From NCBI GenBank assembly GCA_965224765.1, contig CBDDAC010000037.1, positions 124,001 to 188,000 of the forward strand: a DNA stretch of 64,000 bases. Direction: 5' to 3'. The number at the start of each line of letters is the position of its first letter. Position 1 is the first letter of the stretch. Of the stretch, positions 1 to 8,821 are shown piece after piece. This DNA is from CAZDBA01 sp965224765 (GTDB lineage: Bacteria > Planctomycetota > Planctomycetia > Pirellulales > Pirellulaceae). The translations under genes were made by a program, and so were the position numbers. The notes under the pieces are model-generated. The model was not told the origin of the DNA. It ran no database searches and worked only from the letters and a program-made list of their open reading frames with translations.

Positions 1-867
1 AGTCTCCAGTCACCAAAATTGTTGGCGTACGCGCTGGTTCGCGATGGTGGTTCCATGACTCCGTTCGTAAAGCTTTTTGATATCGAAGAAAATGGGGAAT
101 TCGAATGCCTCTTACCGCCCGATTGTGCTGTGGCAATTGCTGCAACCGCGAACGGATATGCAGTTGCACGGGCGAAGCTGGACAACTCCGAAACCGAGGT
201 TGGAGAAATTCAGTTGTCGAAAGGAGTGGCCGTCAAAGGGTTCTTGCGAGACCGAAACAATAAGCCGTTGTCCAACGTCGTGATCCATCTAATTGAGAAT
301 GAAGGCCTGTTCTTAGAAAATTCGATGATGATAATCCGTTCATCCGTGACCACTGACATCAAGGGTCGATTTCGATTTCCGGTACATAGCGGTAAATGTA
401 CGATATCGGTAGGGCACAGAGGCGGTAACACATTTGGAAAGGCAGTTTTCCCTGATCCCAGAAAACAACCTTTAGTACTCCCTGTCATTCTAGAACTGGA
501 TTCCGACAACCCACCCTCCGGTATCGTGCTTTCCGAAGCTGAACCTCAGTACTTGTCAGGCAGAATCTTGCTAGAAAGTGGTGAACCTGCGATTGGGATC
601 GTTGTTGACGCTTTGCTTGATGGAAGTCAACGAGTTGCTCGAACCGCAACCGATTCTGACGGGAAATACAAAACGGCGATCCCCAAAGCAGCTGATCGAT
701 TCGGGTTACGTGTCGTTGGTAAACGCGATAAAGGGGGCGATATGCTGTTCGGCATTCCAGCAGATCATCCACAATCAACTCGCTCCTCAACGCAAAGCAT
801 CCGGTTTGAAAATGTCGACGACGACATTTCTGATATCAACTGGACGCTTCAGCCCGACCGCGAGTAG
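1..867 (+). CDS. C-terminal part of a carboxypeptidase-regulatory-like repeat protein (5' end outside window)
   Basis: The frame is open from base 1, so the true start lies upstream and only the last ~288 residues are present. The sequence shows repeated beta-sandwich units of the CarboxypepD_reg-like type: stretches such as 'VKGFLRDRNNKPLSNVVIHL' and 'SGRILLESGEPAIGIVVDAL', each followed by 'T.D.KGRFRF' or 'TDSDGKYKTAI'. Large planctomycete proteins often carry such units behind a peptidase M56 or secreted domain; that part is not visible here. The role is probably structural or binding at the cell surface, which is inference. No operon partner is visible downstream before the IS66 insertion. 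Confidence 0.6.
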   Translation, partial: SLQSPKLLAYALVRDGGSMTPFVKLFDIEENGEFECLLPPDCAVAIAATANGYAVARAKLDNSETEVGEIQLSKGVAVKGFLRDRNNKPLSNVVIHLIENEGLFLENSMMIIRSSVTTDIKGRFRFPVHSGKCTISVGHRGGNTFGKAVFPDPRKQPLVLPVILELDSDNPPSGIVLSEAEPQYLSGRILLESGEPAIGIVVDALLDGSQRVARTATDSDGKYKTAIPKAADRFGLRVVGKRDKGGDMLFGIPADHPQSTRSSTQSIRFENVDDDISDINWTLQPDRE

Positions 868-1271
868 ACACATTGGTTTTTGTTGTTCAATGTCGTTGGT
901 GTTTTACACAACAATGTTTGAAACCACGATCAAGACTGAACATATCTCACAACGGCCTTTGCGGGATACTTCCCCTCAGATGGTTGTTACGAAAAAAACT
1001 GAACCGCCTAATGATTTTTCCGCGACCTACCACTCGGACGCTTTTAATGTCTATGAGCTTGGTACAAAGGTCGTAAGAAACGATCGCCGCGAGGAACTGC
1101 TCGATTTCCGCTATCAAATAGCGCAAAGGCCGCCGTTGGTGCATCAAGAAAAAGCTTGAACTCGCTGTGTCGTTCGCGCTACTCTTCACTTGTAAGGAAA
1201 AGTTTCCTTGCCGGACTTAGAAAATCCGTCTCACATTCGGCTTACGGGTCGGATGGCTGTTGAATAAGGGC
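868..1271. other. Non-coding stretch upstream of IS66
   Basis: About 400 bases without a convincing gene. A possible 81-codon frame starts at the ATG at 914, but it has no ribosome binding site and no recognisable motif. A short inverted repeat, AAGGAAA-AG-TTTCCTT, lies at about 1194-1209. The left copy of the IS66 target duplication closes the stretch. Confidence 0.4.
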
Positions 1272-1354
1272 CTATGGCCGTGAGCGTTCGTAGAACTGCA
1301 CGTTGACGCGGTGGCTAAATTGAAAGTTTTTGCTTTCAGTTTGGAGGAACCGTA

Positions 1355-1792
1355 ATGGGACGAGCGTCAAATGAGAAGGAAGAATTCTGGAGTTTCGTGC
1401 TTTCAGAGCAATCGCAAAGTGGACAGAGTGTTCGAGAGTTCTGCCGCCAGGAAGGTGTTTCGGAGGCTTCGTTTTATCAGTGGCGAAAGAAGCTTGGTCG
1501 GCACTCGGAAGCAGTCAAGCAGGACTTTTTGCCAGTCAAAATTGTAGCGACCTCGCCTTGCCAGCAGGTCGCTGACAACGCCCCAGTTTGCTTTCCTGCG
1601 TCAGGGAATCAGTCTGATTCAGCTCGATCAATCATATCCGAGCCAGCATGCGGCTTGCAGCAAACATCCGTTTTAGAGATCGCTGCTCCCGGCGGTTTTT
1701 CGATCAACGTGACGCAAGCTGCGACGCCGGACTTGATATTTCATACTCTTGTCGCCTTTGAACGGCTTGCGCGGGAACCCAAGCCATGCTGA
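1355..1792 (+). CDS. tnpA: IS66 accessory protein TnpA (helix-turn-helix)
   Basis: A 145-residue protein with the typical IS66 OrfA opening 'WSFVLSEQSQSGQSVREFCR' followed by 'GVSEASFYQWRKKLG', a helix-turn-helix that probably binds the element's ends. The start is set by TTGGAGGAACCGTA directly before the ATG. It overlaps tnpB by seven bases (ATGCTGA), so the two are probably translationally coupled. The C-terminal half is variable, as usual for the family. It is needed with TnpB for efficient IS66 transposition, although its biochemical role is not settled. Confidence 0.9.
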   Translation: MGRASNEKEEFWSFVLSEQSQSGQSVREFCRQEGVSEASFYQWRKKLGRHSEAVKQDFLPVKIVATSPCQQVADNAPVCFPASGNQSDSARSIISEPACGLQQTSVLEIAAPGGFSINVTQAATPDLIFHTLVAFERLAREPKPC

Positions 1793-2136
1793 ATCTCGCC
1801 AGCGGAACTCGAATTTATCTTGCTGCTGGCGCGACGGATATGCGTCGTGGGTTCAACGGTCTGCAAGGCCAAGTCACAAGCGTGCTGGAGCAGGATCCAC
1901 TTTCGGGTCACCTGTTTCTGTTTGTCAATCGTCGCCGCGACAAACTAAAGATCCTTTACTGGGACCAAGACGGTTTGGCGATTTGGTACAAGCGACTGGA
2001 GAGCGGGAGCTTTCAGATTCCCGGCTTCAAGCCCGACCAGACGCACGTCGAAATCAAAAGCGATGACTTGATGATGCTGCTTCGTGGCATTGACCTTTCG
2101 AGTAAACGTCGCAAACGGTACTCGCTGGAGAGTTAA
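1786..2136 (+). CDS. tnpB: IS66 accessory protein TnpB
   Basis: A 116-residue protein of the IS66 Orf2 family, full length. The conserved core is visible: 'ATDMRRGFNGLQGQV' near residue 15, 'GHLFLFVNRRRDKLKILYWD' in the middle and 'GLAIWYKRLE' after it. The start overlaps the end of tnpA. The family is required for transposition of IS66 elements and has no known catalytic motif. The next gene, tnpC, begins 141 bases downstream. Confidence 0.93.
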   Translation: MLNLASGTRIYLAAGATDMRRGFNGLQGQVTSVLEQDPLSGHLFLFVNRRRDKLKILYWDQDGLAIWYKRLESGSFQIPGFKPDQTHVEIKSDDLMMLLRGIDLSSKRRKRYSLES

Positions 2137-2277
2137 TCAAAACTCAATCGCGATCTCCATTTCAAATTCAAAACATGCTTCGCCACCTGCCAAACTGGCG
2201 GAGCTTTTTTTTTGCAAATGTTTTGGAAAGTTTGAATCTGCGTGAAACCTTTTTGAGTTTCGCAGGTTTATATTTTC

Positions 2278-4002
2278 ATGGACGCAACGGAACTGCAAAA
2301 AGAAAACGAACGGCTTAAGGGGCTGCTCGCGCAACAGCGAAAGAGCATTGAGCAACAACGTCAACAACACCGGGCCGAACTGAAGCAGTTCACTCAGACG
2401 ATCGAAAGCAAACAGCAAGCCATTGCCCGGCTGGAACATCAAATCAAACTGCTGCTGCAAAAGGTTCGTGGCTCGCGTCAGGAACGTATCGACCCGGCTC
2501 AGCTGACTTTGTTTTCACTCGAAGACCTCGAGGCCTTGGCAGCGGAACTTGAAAAACACGCCGGCGATGAAGTCCTGCTTGAAACCGAGCCTTCCGGCAA
2601 AGGCAAACGTCGACGCGGTCGCAAAGGTAAACTCCCTGAGAATCTTCCTCGCGAGATCATTCGTTACGAACTTGACGATCAAGAGCGGGCTTGCCCCTGC
2701 TGCGGCAACGAGCGTCATGAAATCGGCGTTGAATCGAGCGAGCAGTTGGAGCTAATTCCGGCCAAGCTCAAAGTCATCCAGCATGATCGTGTGAAATACG
2801 CTTGCCGCAACTGCCAGAACGAGGGCGTCTCTGGGGAAGTGGCGATCACCGACAAGCCGCCGCAGCCGATCGAAAAAGGCCTTCCCGCGGCGGGGTTATG
2901 TGCTTACACCGTGCTCTCGAAGTTCGGCGATCACACGCCGCTTTATCGCACTGAAGATATCACATCGCGTTACGGCTACACGATTCGTCGGAGCAGTCAA
3001 TGCGGTTGGCAAGCTCAGCTCGCCGATCTGGCGTTGGCGTTTGTGTTGCGGATGAAGTTTCTGATTCTGCAGTCGAAAGTCATTCACACCGACGACACTT
3101 CGATCAAGCTGCTCGAAGGCGGCCCGGCTCAGACGGCGAAGTTCTGGCCGTACCTTGGCGACTGCGACCATCCTTACATCGTGTTTGACTTTACGCGAAA
3201 CCGAGAACGCGATGGGCCGGTGAAGTTTCTTGAAGGATTCAATGGCTTTCTGCAAGCCGATGCTTACAGCGGTTACGATTCGATTTACGCCGGCCACCAA
3301 GTCAATGAAGTTGCCTGCTGGGTTCACGCGCGCAGGTACTGGCATCAGGCCCGGGATAACGATGCGCTCCGGGCCAACCAGGCGTTGTCGTTTATCGCGA
3401 GGCTATCGCAAATCGAGAAACAGCTTCGCAAGTCTTACCCGGAAGAAAATCTGCAGGGGCATCGTGACTTTGCAGCGGTGGCTGCTGCGCGGCAGGAGCA
3501 TTCGGTTCCGATTCTCGAAAGCTTCAAAGCGTGGCTCGATGCGGAAAAAGATAACAAACGAATCTTGCCCAAGAGCCCGATTCGATCGGCGTTCACGTAC
3601 ACGCTCAATCAGTGGGATGCGTTGTGCCGTTACACAACGGAAGGCTTTCTGTCTTACAGCAATAATCTGGCCGAGCGGACGGTAAAGATTCCGGCGATCG
3701 GCCGAAAGAATTATCTGTTTGTTGCAAGTCACAATGGCGGTTGCCGGGCAGCGATTCATTATTCGCTCGTCAGCAGCACCAAGTCCAACGGTGTCGAACC
3801 GTACGCCTGGCTGAAAGAGCTTTTTACTCGCTTGCCTTATCATCGCGACGGCGACGCTTTCGCCCAAGCCGTCGCGGGTGAGCCAATCGTTTCAAACGAA
3901 CTCGACTACCTCTTGCCCGACGTCTGGATCAAAACAAACCCACAACACAAGTGGACAATCGACGACATCCGAAGAAAAGAAAGAGAAGCAAAAGACGTGT
4001 AG
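2278..4002 (+). CDS. tnpC: IS66 family transposase TnpC (DDE)
   Basis: A 574-residue DDE transposase of normal length. An N-terminal leucine-zipper-like coiled coil (about residues 1-75) is followed by a zinc-binding segment with 'CPCCGNERHEIG' and 'KYACRNCQN'. The catalytic domain contains 'VIHTDDTSIKLL' (first Asp), 'FLQADAYSGYDSIY' (second Asp) and 'SNNLAERTVKIPAIGRKNYLF' (Glu in the NxxE region). It cuts and joins the ends of the element. It is intact, with no frameshift or stop, and ends 16 bases before the right terminal repeat. Confidence 0.95.
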   Translation: MDATELQKENERLKGLLAQQRKSIEQQRQQHRAELKQFTQTIESKQQAIARLEHQIKLLLQKVRGSRQERIDPAQLTLFSLEDLEALAAELEKHAGDEVLLETEPSGKGKRRRGRKGKLPENLPREIIRYELDDQERACPCCGNERHEIGVESSEQLELIPAKLKVIQHDRVKYACRNCQNEGVSGEVAITDKPPQPIEKGLPAAGLCAYTVLSKFGDHTPLYRTEDITSRYGYTIRRSSQCGWQAQLADLALAFVLRMKFLILQSKVIHTDDTSIKLLEGGPAQTAKFWPYLGDCDHPYIVFDFTRNRERDGPVKFLEGFNGFLQADAYSGYDSIYAGHQVNEVACWVHARRYWHQARDNDALRANQALSFIARLSQIEKQLRKSYPEENLQGHRDFAAVAAARQEHSVPILESFKAWLDAEKDNKRILPKSPIRSAFTYTLNQWDALCRYTTEGFLSYSNNLAERTVKIPAIGRKNYLFVASHNGGCRAAIHYSLVSSTKSNGVEPYAWLKELFTRLPYHRDGDAFAQAVAGEPIVSNELDYLLPDVWIKTNPQHKWTIDDIRRKEREAKDV

Positions 4003-4092
4003 TTCACCGAACGCTCACCTATGGCCTAAATAGACGGCGGCTTCGTGAGAGGTTTTTCTAACGTCCGATTCACCAGCGAAAGGAGCCGAAGA

Positions 4093-4266
4093 ATGATCTT
4101 TGATAAATACGACCATTTTTATGAATACCTTGAAAAGAATGTTGAACTAAAAAAACTGGTTCACCAGTCAATTCAATGCCTAGTCGACGCTTGGCTTGTA
4201 TTTCAGAAACAAACGAATGCCTCAACTGATGAGACCGGATGGCAAAATCCAAGGGACATTGACTGA
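4093..4266 (+). CDS. Small protein of unknown function (57 aa)
   Basis: A short frame starting at an ATG preceded by AGGAG with a seven-base gap, the only strong support for it. The product is charged and aromatic at the N-terminus ('MIFDKYDHFYEYLEKN') and has no signal peptide or known motif. It lies just downstream of the IS66 target duplication and may be the remains of a gene interrupted by the insertion. No function is assigned. Confidence 0.4.
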   Translation: MIFDKYDHFYEYLEKNVELKKLVHQSIQCLVDAWLVFQKQTNASTDETGWQNPRDID

Positions 4267-4328
4267 ATGTACGTCAGTTGAGTTGGGCAATCTGATTCTG
4301 GCAATGTCGAACAACCATTCCGACAAAC

Positions 4329-4760
4329 CTAGTCCCACGTAAAACTTGAGTCCTCGCGCATGCTGTAAAATTTCTCGGTACCGTTTCCAATAATGAGATG
4401 ATCAAGAACGTTGATCCCTAGGATTTTGCCTGCAGCAACCAATCGCTCAGTTACTGCTCGATCTTCTTTGCTTGGAGTTACATCACCACTTGGATGATTG
4501 TGAATGAAAGCGATCGAGCTGACTCCCTGCACGACAGCGTGCCGAAAACTTTCTCGCGGGTGAACGAGACTTGCGTCGAGCACACCCAAGGTCACCAAAT
4601 CGATATAGGCGATGTGATTCTTGCTAGTCAGTCCCACCCCAAAGAAATGCTCTTTTTGTTGGTCGAATGAATGTTCTTCAGCCAGTATTGCTCGAACCGT
4701 AAAAGCCAGAGACTCCGGGGATGCGATCGCAGCAAACTCTCCTTTGATTTCTTTCAGCAT
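4329..4760 (-). CDS. RadC-like JAB-domain protein
   Basis: A 143-residue protein that is almost entirely a JAB/MPN metallohydrolase-like domain of the RadC (DUF2466) group. The metal-binding signature is 'FIHNHPSGDVTPSKED' (HxH-x7-S-x2-D), preceded by an upstream Glu in 'EHFFGVGL'. Chromosomal RadC has an extra N-terminal helix-hairpin-helix region that is absent here. Short versions of this kind are common on plasmids and integrative elements. A role in DNA handling or anti-defence has been proposed for the family but is not established. It stands alone, convergent with the small gene to its left. Confidence 0.85.
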   Translation of the reverse strand: MLKEIKGEFAAIASPESLAFTVRAILAEEHSFDQQKEHFFGVGLTSKNHIAYIDLVTLGVLDASLVHPRESFRHAVVQGVSSIAFIHNHPSGDVTPSKEDRAVTERLVAAGKILGINVLDHLIIGNGTEKFYSMREDSSFTWD

Positions 4761-4874
4761 TTCTTTTCGTTCATCTTTCGTTCATCAGTTGAAACGAAAA
4801 ACTAAAATAGATGCGAGAACGATGTCAATCGACATACGATCGCAGGAGAGTTTTCTAGGCAGTGCGTTTGACGT

Positions 4875-5501
4875 TTATTGGCATTGGCTCGTCAGCTGCC
4901 CATGCACATTGCGATAATAAATATATGACGGTTCCCGCGTTCTATCGGAATGCACTTGGTGCACATTTGCCTTCTCCAAAAACCTCGCGTCTTCCGCGTA
5001 GCCTCGGTCGTCGAAGCCACCGATTTCCAGAAAAACATCTCGTCGCACAAAGAACGTTCCTCCCACTGCACATTTGGCGAGATGGATTCGTTTGGATTTA
5101 TCGTCTTTGTCAGCAACATAAGGGTCGCCAAGGATTTTGAGGCCGCCGTGGAGAAAACGGACGGTGGGATCTGAATTGAGAATCTCTTTACGTTTGGCCA
5201 GATGATCTACGGCGTACTCATCGTCAGAGTCCAGAAACGTTACAAACCGCCCCTTGGAAATCGAGACTCCAATATTTCGGGCGGCGCCAATGCCACGATT
5301 ACAGCTTCGCTGAAAGAAACGAATGTTTGGGGCAATCGAAGTATATCGACGAGTAACCTCTTCGGTTTCGTCGGTTGAACCATCATCGACAACGACCGCT
5401 TCCCAATCCGACTCCGACTGAGCCAGAAGTGAGTCCAACGCTCTGGGCAGCAGGCGAGCACGATTGAACGTGCAAATCACAACGCTAAAGAACTTTGGCA
5501 T
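4875..5501 (-). CDS. Family 2 glycosyltransferase (short)
   Basis: A 208-residue GT-A-fold glycosyltransferase. The sugar-nucleotide site is visible in 'VVICTFNRARLLPRALDSLL' and 'EAVVVDDGSTDETEEV', and the metal-binding DxD equivalent in 'FVTFLDSDDEY'. It lacks membrane segments and is at the short end for the family, so the C-terminal acceptor region is minimal. It would transfer a sugar to a cell-surface glycan or protein; donor and acceptor cannot be deduced. It has no neighbouring polysaccharide genes and is probably cargo of the element. Confidence 0.85.
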   Translation of the reverse strand: MPKFFSVVICTFNRARLLPRALDSLLAQSESDWEAVVVDDGSTDETEEVTRRYTSIAPNIRFFQRSCNRGIGAARNIGVSISKGRFVTFLDSDDEYAVDHLAKRKEILNSDPTVRFLHGGLKILGDPYVADKDDKSKRIHLAKCAVGGTFFVRRDVFLEIGGFDDRGYAEDARFLEKANVHQVHSDRTREPSYIYYRNVHGQLTSQCQ

Positions 5502-5552
5502 GTTTCAGTTTCTTCAATAGAGTCGGGTACGTTCGTAAAAACCACGATGTGA

Positions 5553-5756
5553 TTAGAAGTGTCGCCGTTTGTTGGGTGGTAGTTTGGGAGATTCCTTCCG
5601 CTGTCCGTCAAGGAACTTGCCCAAGTCGTCTTCGCCAATTCGTTTGCACGAACCGATCTCGAAACAGGGCAGGTGACCGGTGCTGATCAATCGATAGACC
5701 ATCGAGATACTGATCTTCAACCTTTCTGCCGTTTCTTTGACTGTCAATAGTCGCAT
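5553..5756 (-). CDS. Excisionase-family (MerR-like HTH) DNA-binding protein
   Basis: A 67-residue helix-turn-helix protein of the HTH_17/Xis type. 'LLTVKETAERLKISISMVYRLISTGHLPCFEIG' covers the HTH, and 'KRIGEDDLGKFL' is the usual wing and end of the domain. Such proteins act as excisionases or small regulators of mobile elements. It is the last gene of the minus-strand mobilisation cluster running from about 10.56 kb, with 12 bases between it and the membrane protein upstream. No tyrosine recombinase lies beside it, so a regulatory role is as likely as excision. Confidence 0.85.
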   Translation of the reverse strand: MRLLTVKETAERLKISISMVYRLISTGHLPCFEIGSCKRIGEDDLGKFLDGQRKESPKLPPNKRRHF

Positions 5757-5768
5757 ACTTCTCTCTTG

Positions 5769-6503
5769 TTAATGATCGATATCAGTTCCGGAAGTTGTGA
5801 GAGCCGAGACTTGGGAATCGTTGGAAGTCAGCATCACAGCCGCCGCAAAAACCATCGTGAACTTTCGGGCCAACTGACCGTCGACTTCTGTGATTGGGAT
5901 AGTCCGTTGTAAAAGCTGATCTCTGGAGGCGACGGTGGTTCTTGTATCAACCGCCGTTACAACGATTTCCAAGACCATTGCTTCGTTCAAATGGCCGCGG
6001 GGATGATTCTGGGTGCCTTGACGATCCATTGAGCAACTGGCCGCGTCCGCATCACGATTAAGAATGAATTTGCTTTTTACACGTTGGTCCTTCCATCTTC
6101 TCCAAACGACAACCGGTTTTCGATAAAATCGACTTTGAAAGGCGATTGCATGTGGTGACGCCCAGAACTTGGTCCTTGTGGCAAAAAGCTGACGAGCCAA
6201 AAAACCGTGCGTGGAATACCGAATGGTGAGGCTAACAATCGGAAACAGAAAGCAACAACCAAGAAACAACGCGACGATACGAACTGAAGTGTCGAGTTGG
6301 AACAGTTGAAGCCACAGACAATACCCTGTTGGCACAAACACCACCCACTTGAGGAAAGTTGTGGCGCGCAAAGCCCACTCGTAGCTCCGCCAAGTTGGGT
6401 GTTTGGCAACGACATACGCCAAACGCCGTTGCTGGTCGAGATAGAGTCTCGGCCACGGTGGCAAGCCGGGAGCCGTCACCAGCACCATTTTTCTAGGCCG
6501 CAT
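5769..6503 (-). CDS. Membrane protein of the mobilisation cluster, unknown function
   Basis: A 244-residue protein with two close hydrophobic segments at about residues 48-95 ('LKWVVFVPTGYCLWLQLF' and 'IVALFLGCCFLFPIVSLTI'), then a soluble C-terminal domain. No catalytic motif is recognised. Its start overlaps the end of the coupling-protein gene by 11 bases, so the two are probably translated together. That suggests an inner-membrane partner of the DNA-transfer ATPase. Function is inferred only from position. Confidence 0.65.
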   Translation of the reverse strand: MRPRKMVLVTAPGLPPWPRLYLDQQRRLAYVVAKHPTWRSYEWALRATTFLKWVVFVPTGYCLWLQLFQLDTSVRIVALFLGCCFLFPIVSLTIRYSTHGFLARQLFATRTKFWASPHAIAFQSRFYRKPVVVWRRWKDQRVKSKFILNRDADAASCSMDRQGTQNHPRGHLNEAMVLEIVVTAVDTRTTVASRDQLLQRTIPITEVDGQLARKFTMVFAAAVMLTSNDSQVSALTTSGTDIDH

Positions 6504-8064
6504 TGAACATCCCCTGAAACCATTCGTGCTGATCGTAGAAGACGCGTTGCAAAATCGCTGGATGGTAGCCAGGTCGTAAGATCAATTGCCGTAGCATTCT
6601 ATCATCTCGAGAGAAGTACCTGCCGATCTCCTCCGCGGTCATCAAAGGTTGACTACTGATTGACCAAGATTCTCCGGTGGCGGCGTTTCGAGATGCTTGT
6701 TCAAACGTTGGCACGTTGGTGGATCGAGATAGACAGGACGTATGACCGAGTCGCTTGGAAACATACTCAAGGGTTGTCGCGTCCGCCAAACTAAACAGCT
6801 GCAAGATTCCGGCATTGGCGATGAAGGTTTCCCAGCTTGAAGAATATTTACTTTTGATCTGTCCCAGATCCTGGGTTACGGCCCATATTTTCGCCCCTAG
6901 CCCCGCAATCTGAGCAGCGGCGACCTCCAAACATTCGAGTCTACCTAGCACAGAAAATTCATCTAGCATCAGGATAGTTTGACGGAACGGATCGACGGTA
7001 GGCTCTTCTTCGTGTGCGGCCAGAGTTAGTTGGACGAGCAGCCGCAACCAACCACTCAAGTCCGCCATCCGCATTGCCGGCAGCGAGGCATACAGCGACA
7101 TGGAGCCTCGTTTGAATTCACGGAGGTCAATCGAGTTCCCTTGCAGGCATTCCGCCATGCATTCAATCCCAATCCAATCCAGATGTTTTCTCAGGTTACT
7201 CAGCACCGATGAAAACTCACCACCGGTGCGGTCGTAAAACTGTCGCGCAGCGTTTCGGATCATTCCGCCCGCCGCGTCATTGGCAAGCATTTCTGTTTCT
7301 AGCCAGTATTTATCAGAGGAATCAGGATCGGGAGAAGTCAGTTCGGAAGCCAGATGCCAAACAGTAATTAAGTTCCGATGGCCACTATATCGCTCGTGCG
7401 TAGCAACGTGGCCGCACAGTCCTGCCAGGATTTGTTGTGAGGTAGTATCCCAATGTCGATCTTTAAAGTCACCGGATACAATCAATGAGTCTGCGATTAA
7501 TTTTGCATTGGGTACAAAACTTCTTTGATCAGAGCGTTCGAGGATCTCGATTGCATTGAATGAAACTTTTAGATGGGCAACCTCAGGGCCGCAAACCCCA
7601 AACGGATCCAGCACCCCTACTGGCTGTTTCAGTACATTGGCTCGGTATCTAGCAGTTAGCCTTGCCAAATCTCCTTTTGGATCCACACAAAAAATTGAGG
7701 TGGTCGCGGGCAGTAGTGCTAAATTTGGGATGAGGCAGGATCGCCCCTTGCCGCCCCTACTCCCGGCAATGGTAATAATGTGACGGTCGTCTCCAACACC
7801 AATCGGTAGACCGCCGTGAACATATCGAGTAGCTCTGCCGTCAGGCAGGCGTTTGCCGGTTTCAACCGAGCCACCAACCGCCCCCAGAAAGATTTTGGAT
7901 TCGGGATTTCCGTTTAGATCAAATCGAAGCGAATGCGTTGCCGCGAGATTGGTCGGAGGTTCGAAGTGGGCGTCCGGTAGTTTTCCAAGCTCGCCGGGTT
8001 GTTTACCGCGAAGGATATCATCCAGCAGGCTGTCGAAACTCTGTTTGTTCAATTTTTTTCCCAT
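6493..8064 (-). CDS. TraG/VirD4-type coupling protein (conjugation ATPase)
   Basis: A 523-residue ATPase of the VirD4/TraG family, which feeds relaxase-DNA complexes into a type IV secretion channel. Walker A is 'GSRGGKGRS' at residues 101-109 and Walker B is 'TILMLDEFSVLG' near residue 365, followed by the family-typical 'QIKSKYSSSWETFIANAG'. It lacks the N-terminal membrane segments of classical VirD4, so the membrane anchor may come from one of the neighbouring small membrane proteins. It sits in a tight minus-strand cluster and could serve the MobF relaxase at 24-27 kb of the same module. No VirB-type channel genes are visible in the window. Confidence 0.88.
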   Translation of the reverse strand: MGKKLNKQSFDSLLDDILRGKQPGELGKLPDAHFEPPTNLAATHSLRFDLNGNPESKIFLGAVGGSVETGKRLPDGRATRYVHGGLPIGVGDDRHIITIAGSRGGKGRSCLIPNLALLPATTSIFCVDPKGDLARLTARYRANVLKQPVGVLDPFGVCGPEVAHLKVSFNAIEILERSDQRSFVPNAKLIADSLIVSGDFKDRHWDTTSQQILAGLCGHVATHERYSGHRNLITVWHLASELTSPDPDSSDKYWLETEMLANDAAGGMIRNAARQFYDRTGGEFSSVLSNLRKHLDWIGIECMAECLQGNSIDLREFKRGSMSLYASLPAMRMADLSGWLRLLVQLTLAAHEEEPTVDPFRQTILMLDEFSVLGRLECLEVAAAQIAGLGAKIWAVTQDLGQIKSKYSSSWETFIANAGILQLFSLADATTLEYVSKRLGHTSCLSRSTNVPTFEQASRNAATGESWSISSQPLMTAEEIGRYFSRDDRMLRQLILRPGYHPAILQRVFYDQHEWFQGMFNAA

Positions 8065-8091
8065 TGCCCCAACTCCTTTGACAGAACACGA

Positions 8092-8811
8092 CTAAAACTG
8101 ATCAAGCTTGGGAAGCTGAGGCGTTTCCGATAATCGACCTTCAAGGACGTAGGTTCCTAGCGCAAACTCAGCTTGCTTGAGTATCTTTCGCCATCTGGGC
8201 TTTTCGTCATCGGCCACAAAGTACAACGCCACCCCTCCTCCCGCTTTGGAATACTTCTTCAATGAGTCAAGCATCGCATTGCCGGACTTCCGCCACAAAC
8301 TCTTGTCTTTCTCGCTATCCTTCAGGTCGCTCAAAACCACCGTTAGCATTCGGGTTCGTTCTGTCACTTCGGGGATTTCAACAAGATGGTCAATCATCTT
8401 TTTTGTCGCGTCGTAGACTTTGGAACCATTGGGATCCGAGTGTTCACGCAGGTATTGGTTCAAAACATCTGGACTTGGAAATCGGTTTGCCAGTTCCTGT
8501 GGCGTCCCTTCAAACAGCAGGAAATCATCATTGGCACTGATCTGTCCCAGGACGACGCGAGTGTTTAAACCGGTACTTTCAGTAAAGAACTGATCCATCA
8601 AATTCATAAATAACTGATGGGCGCGTCCATTTTTTTGCCAGTCGTCGCTAAACGATCCAGAGACGTCAATCACGATTGCCAAACAAGCGTCGAGTTCCTC
8701 AACTACGAATGGTTGGAATTCCTTGCGGGAATGATCTTTGCTAATGCATCCGCATGCACTGGCGATACTCAGTAAAGTAACAAAGCAGAATGTTTGCTGA
8801 AGTACTTGCAT
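8092..8811 (-). CDS. VWA-domain lipoprotein
   Basis: The start is placed at the ATG preceded by AAGGAGAGTCAA, giving about 239 residues. The N-terminus 'MQVLQQTFCFVTLLSIASAC' is a lipoprotein signal peptide with a lipobox-like 'SIASAC'. A von Willebrand factor A domain follows, with the MIDAS start 'IVIDVSGSFSD' (DxSxS) and a later 'VVLSDLKD'. It should be anchored to a membrane from outside the cytoplasm and bind a protein partner through a metal ion. It is encoded between the coupling ATPase and several small membrane proteins, suggesting part of a transfer or surface apparatus. That role is inference. Confidence 0.75.
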   Translation of the reverse strand: MQVLQQTFCFVTLLSIASACGCISKDHSRKEFQPFVVEELDACLAIVIDVSGSFSDDWQKNGRAHQLFMNLMDQFFTESTGLNTRVVLGQISANDDFLLFEGTPQELANRFPSPDVLNQYLREHSDPNGSKVYDATKKMIDHLVEIPEVTERTRMLTVVLSDLKDSEKDKSLWRKSGNAMLDSLKKYSKAGGGVALYFVADDEKPRWRKILKQAEFALGTYVLEGRLSETPQLPKLDQF

Positions 8812-8821
8812 TTGACTCTCC

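Larger units (their letters stand above)
1280..4018 (+). mobile_element. Complete IS66-family insertion sequence
   Basis: The element carries the full tnpA-tnpB-tnpC set of the IS66 family. Its ends are imperfect inverted repeats: GTGAGCGTTCG at 1280-1290 and its complement CGAACGCTCAC at 4008-4018, with further similarity inwards (GAACT). It is flanked on both sides by the 8-bp direct repeat CTATGGCC (1272-1279 and 4019-4026). Eight bases is the usual target duplication of this family. Intact frames, ends and duplication point to a fairly recent, possibly active copy. Confidence 0.93.

Noticed and set aside
578..1159. Plus-strand frame overlapping the CarboxypepD_reg-like gene
   Set aside because: It runs in another frame of a real gene, has no motif and no binding site.
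2896..3867. Long frames opposite or shifted to IS66 tnpC
   Set aside because: Shadows of an intact transposase gene.
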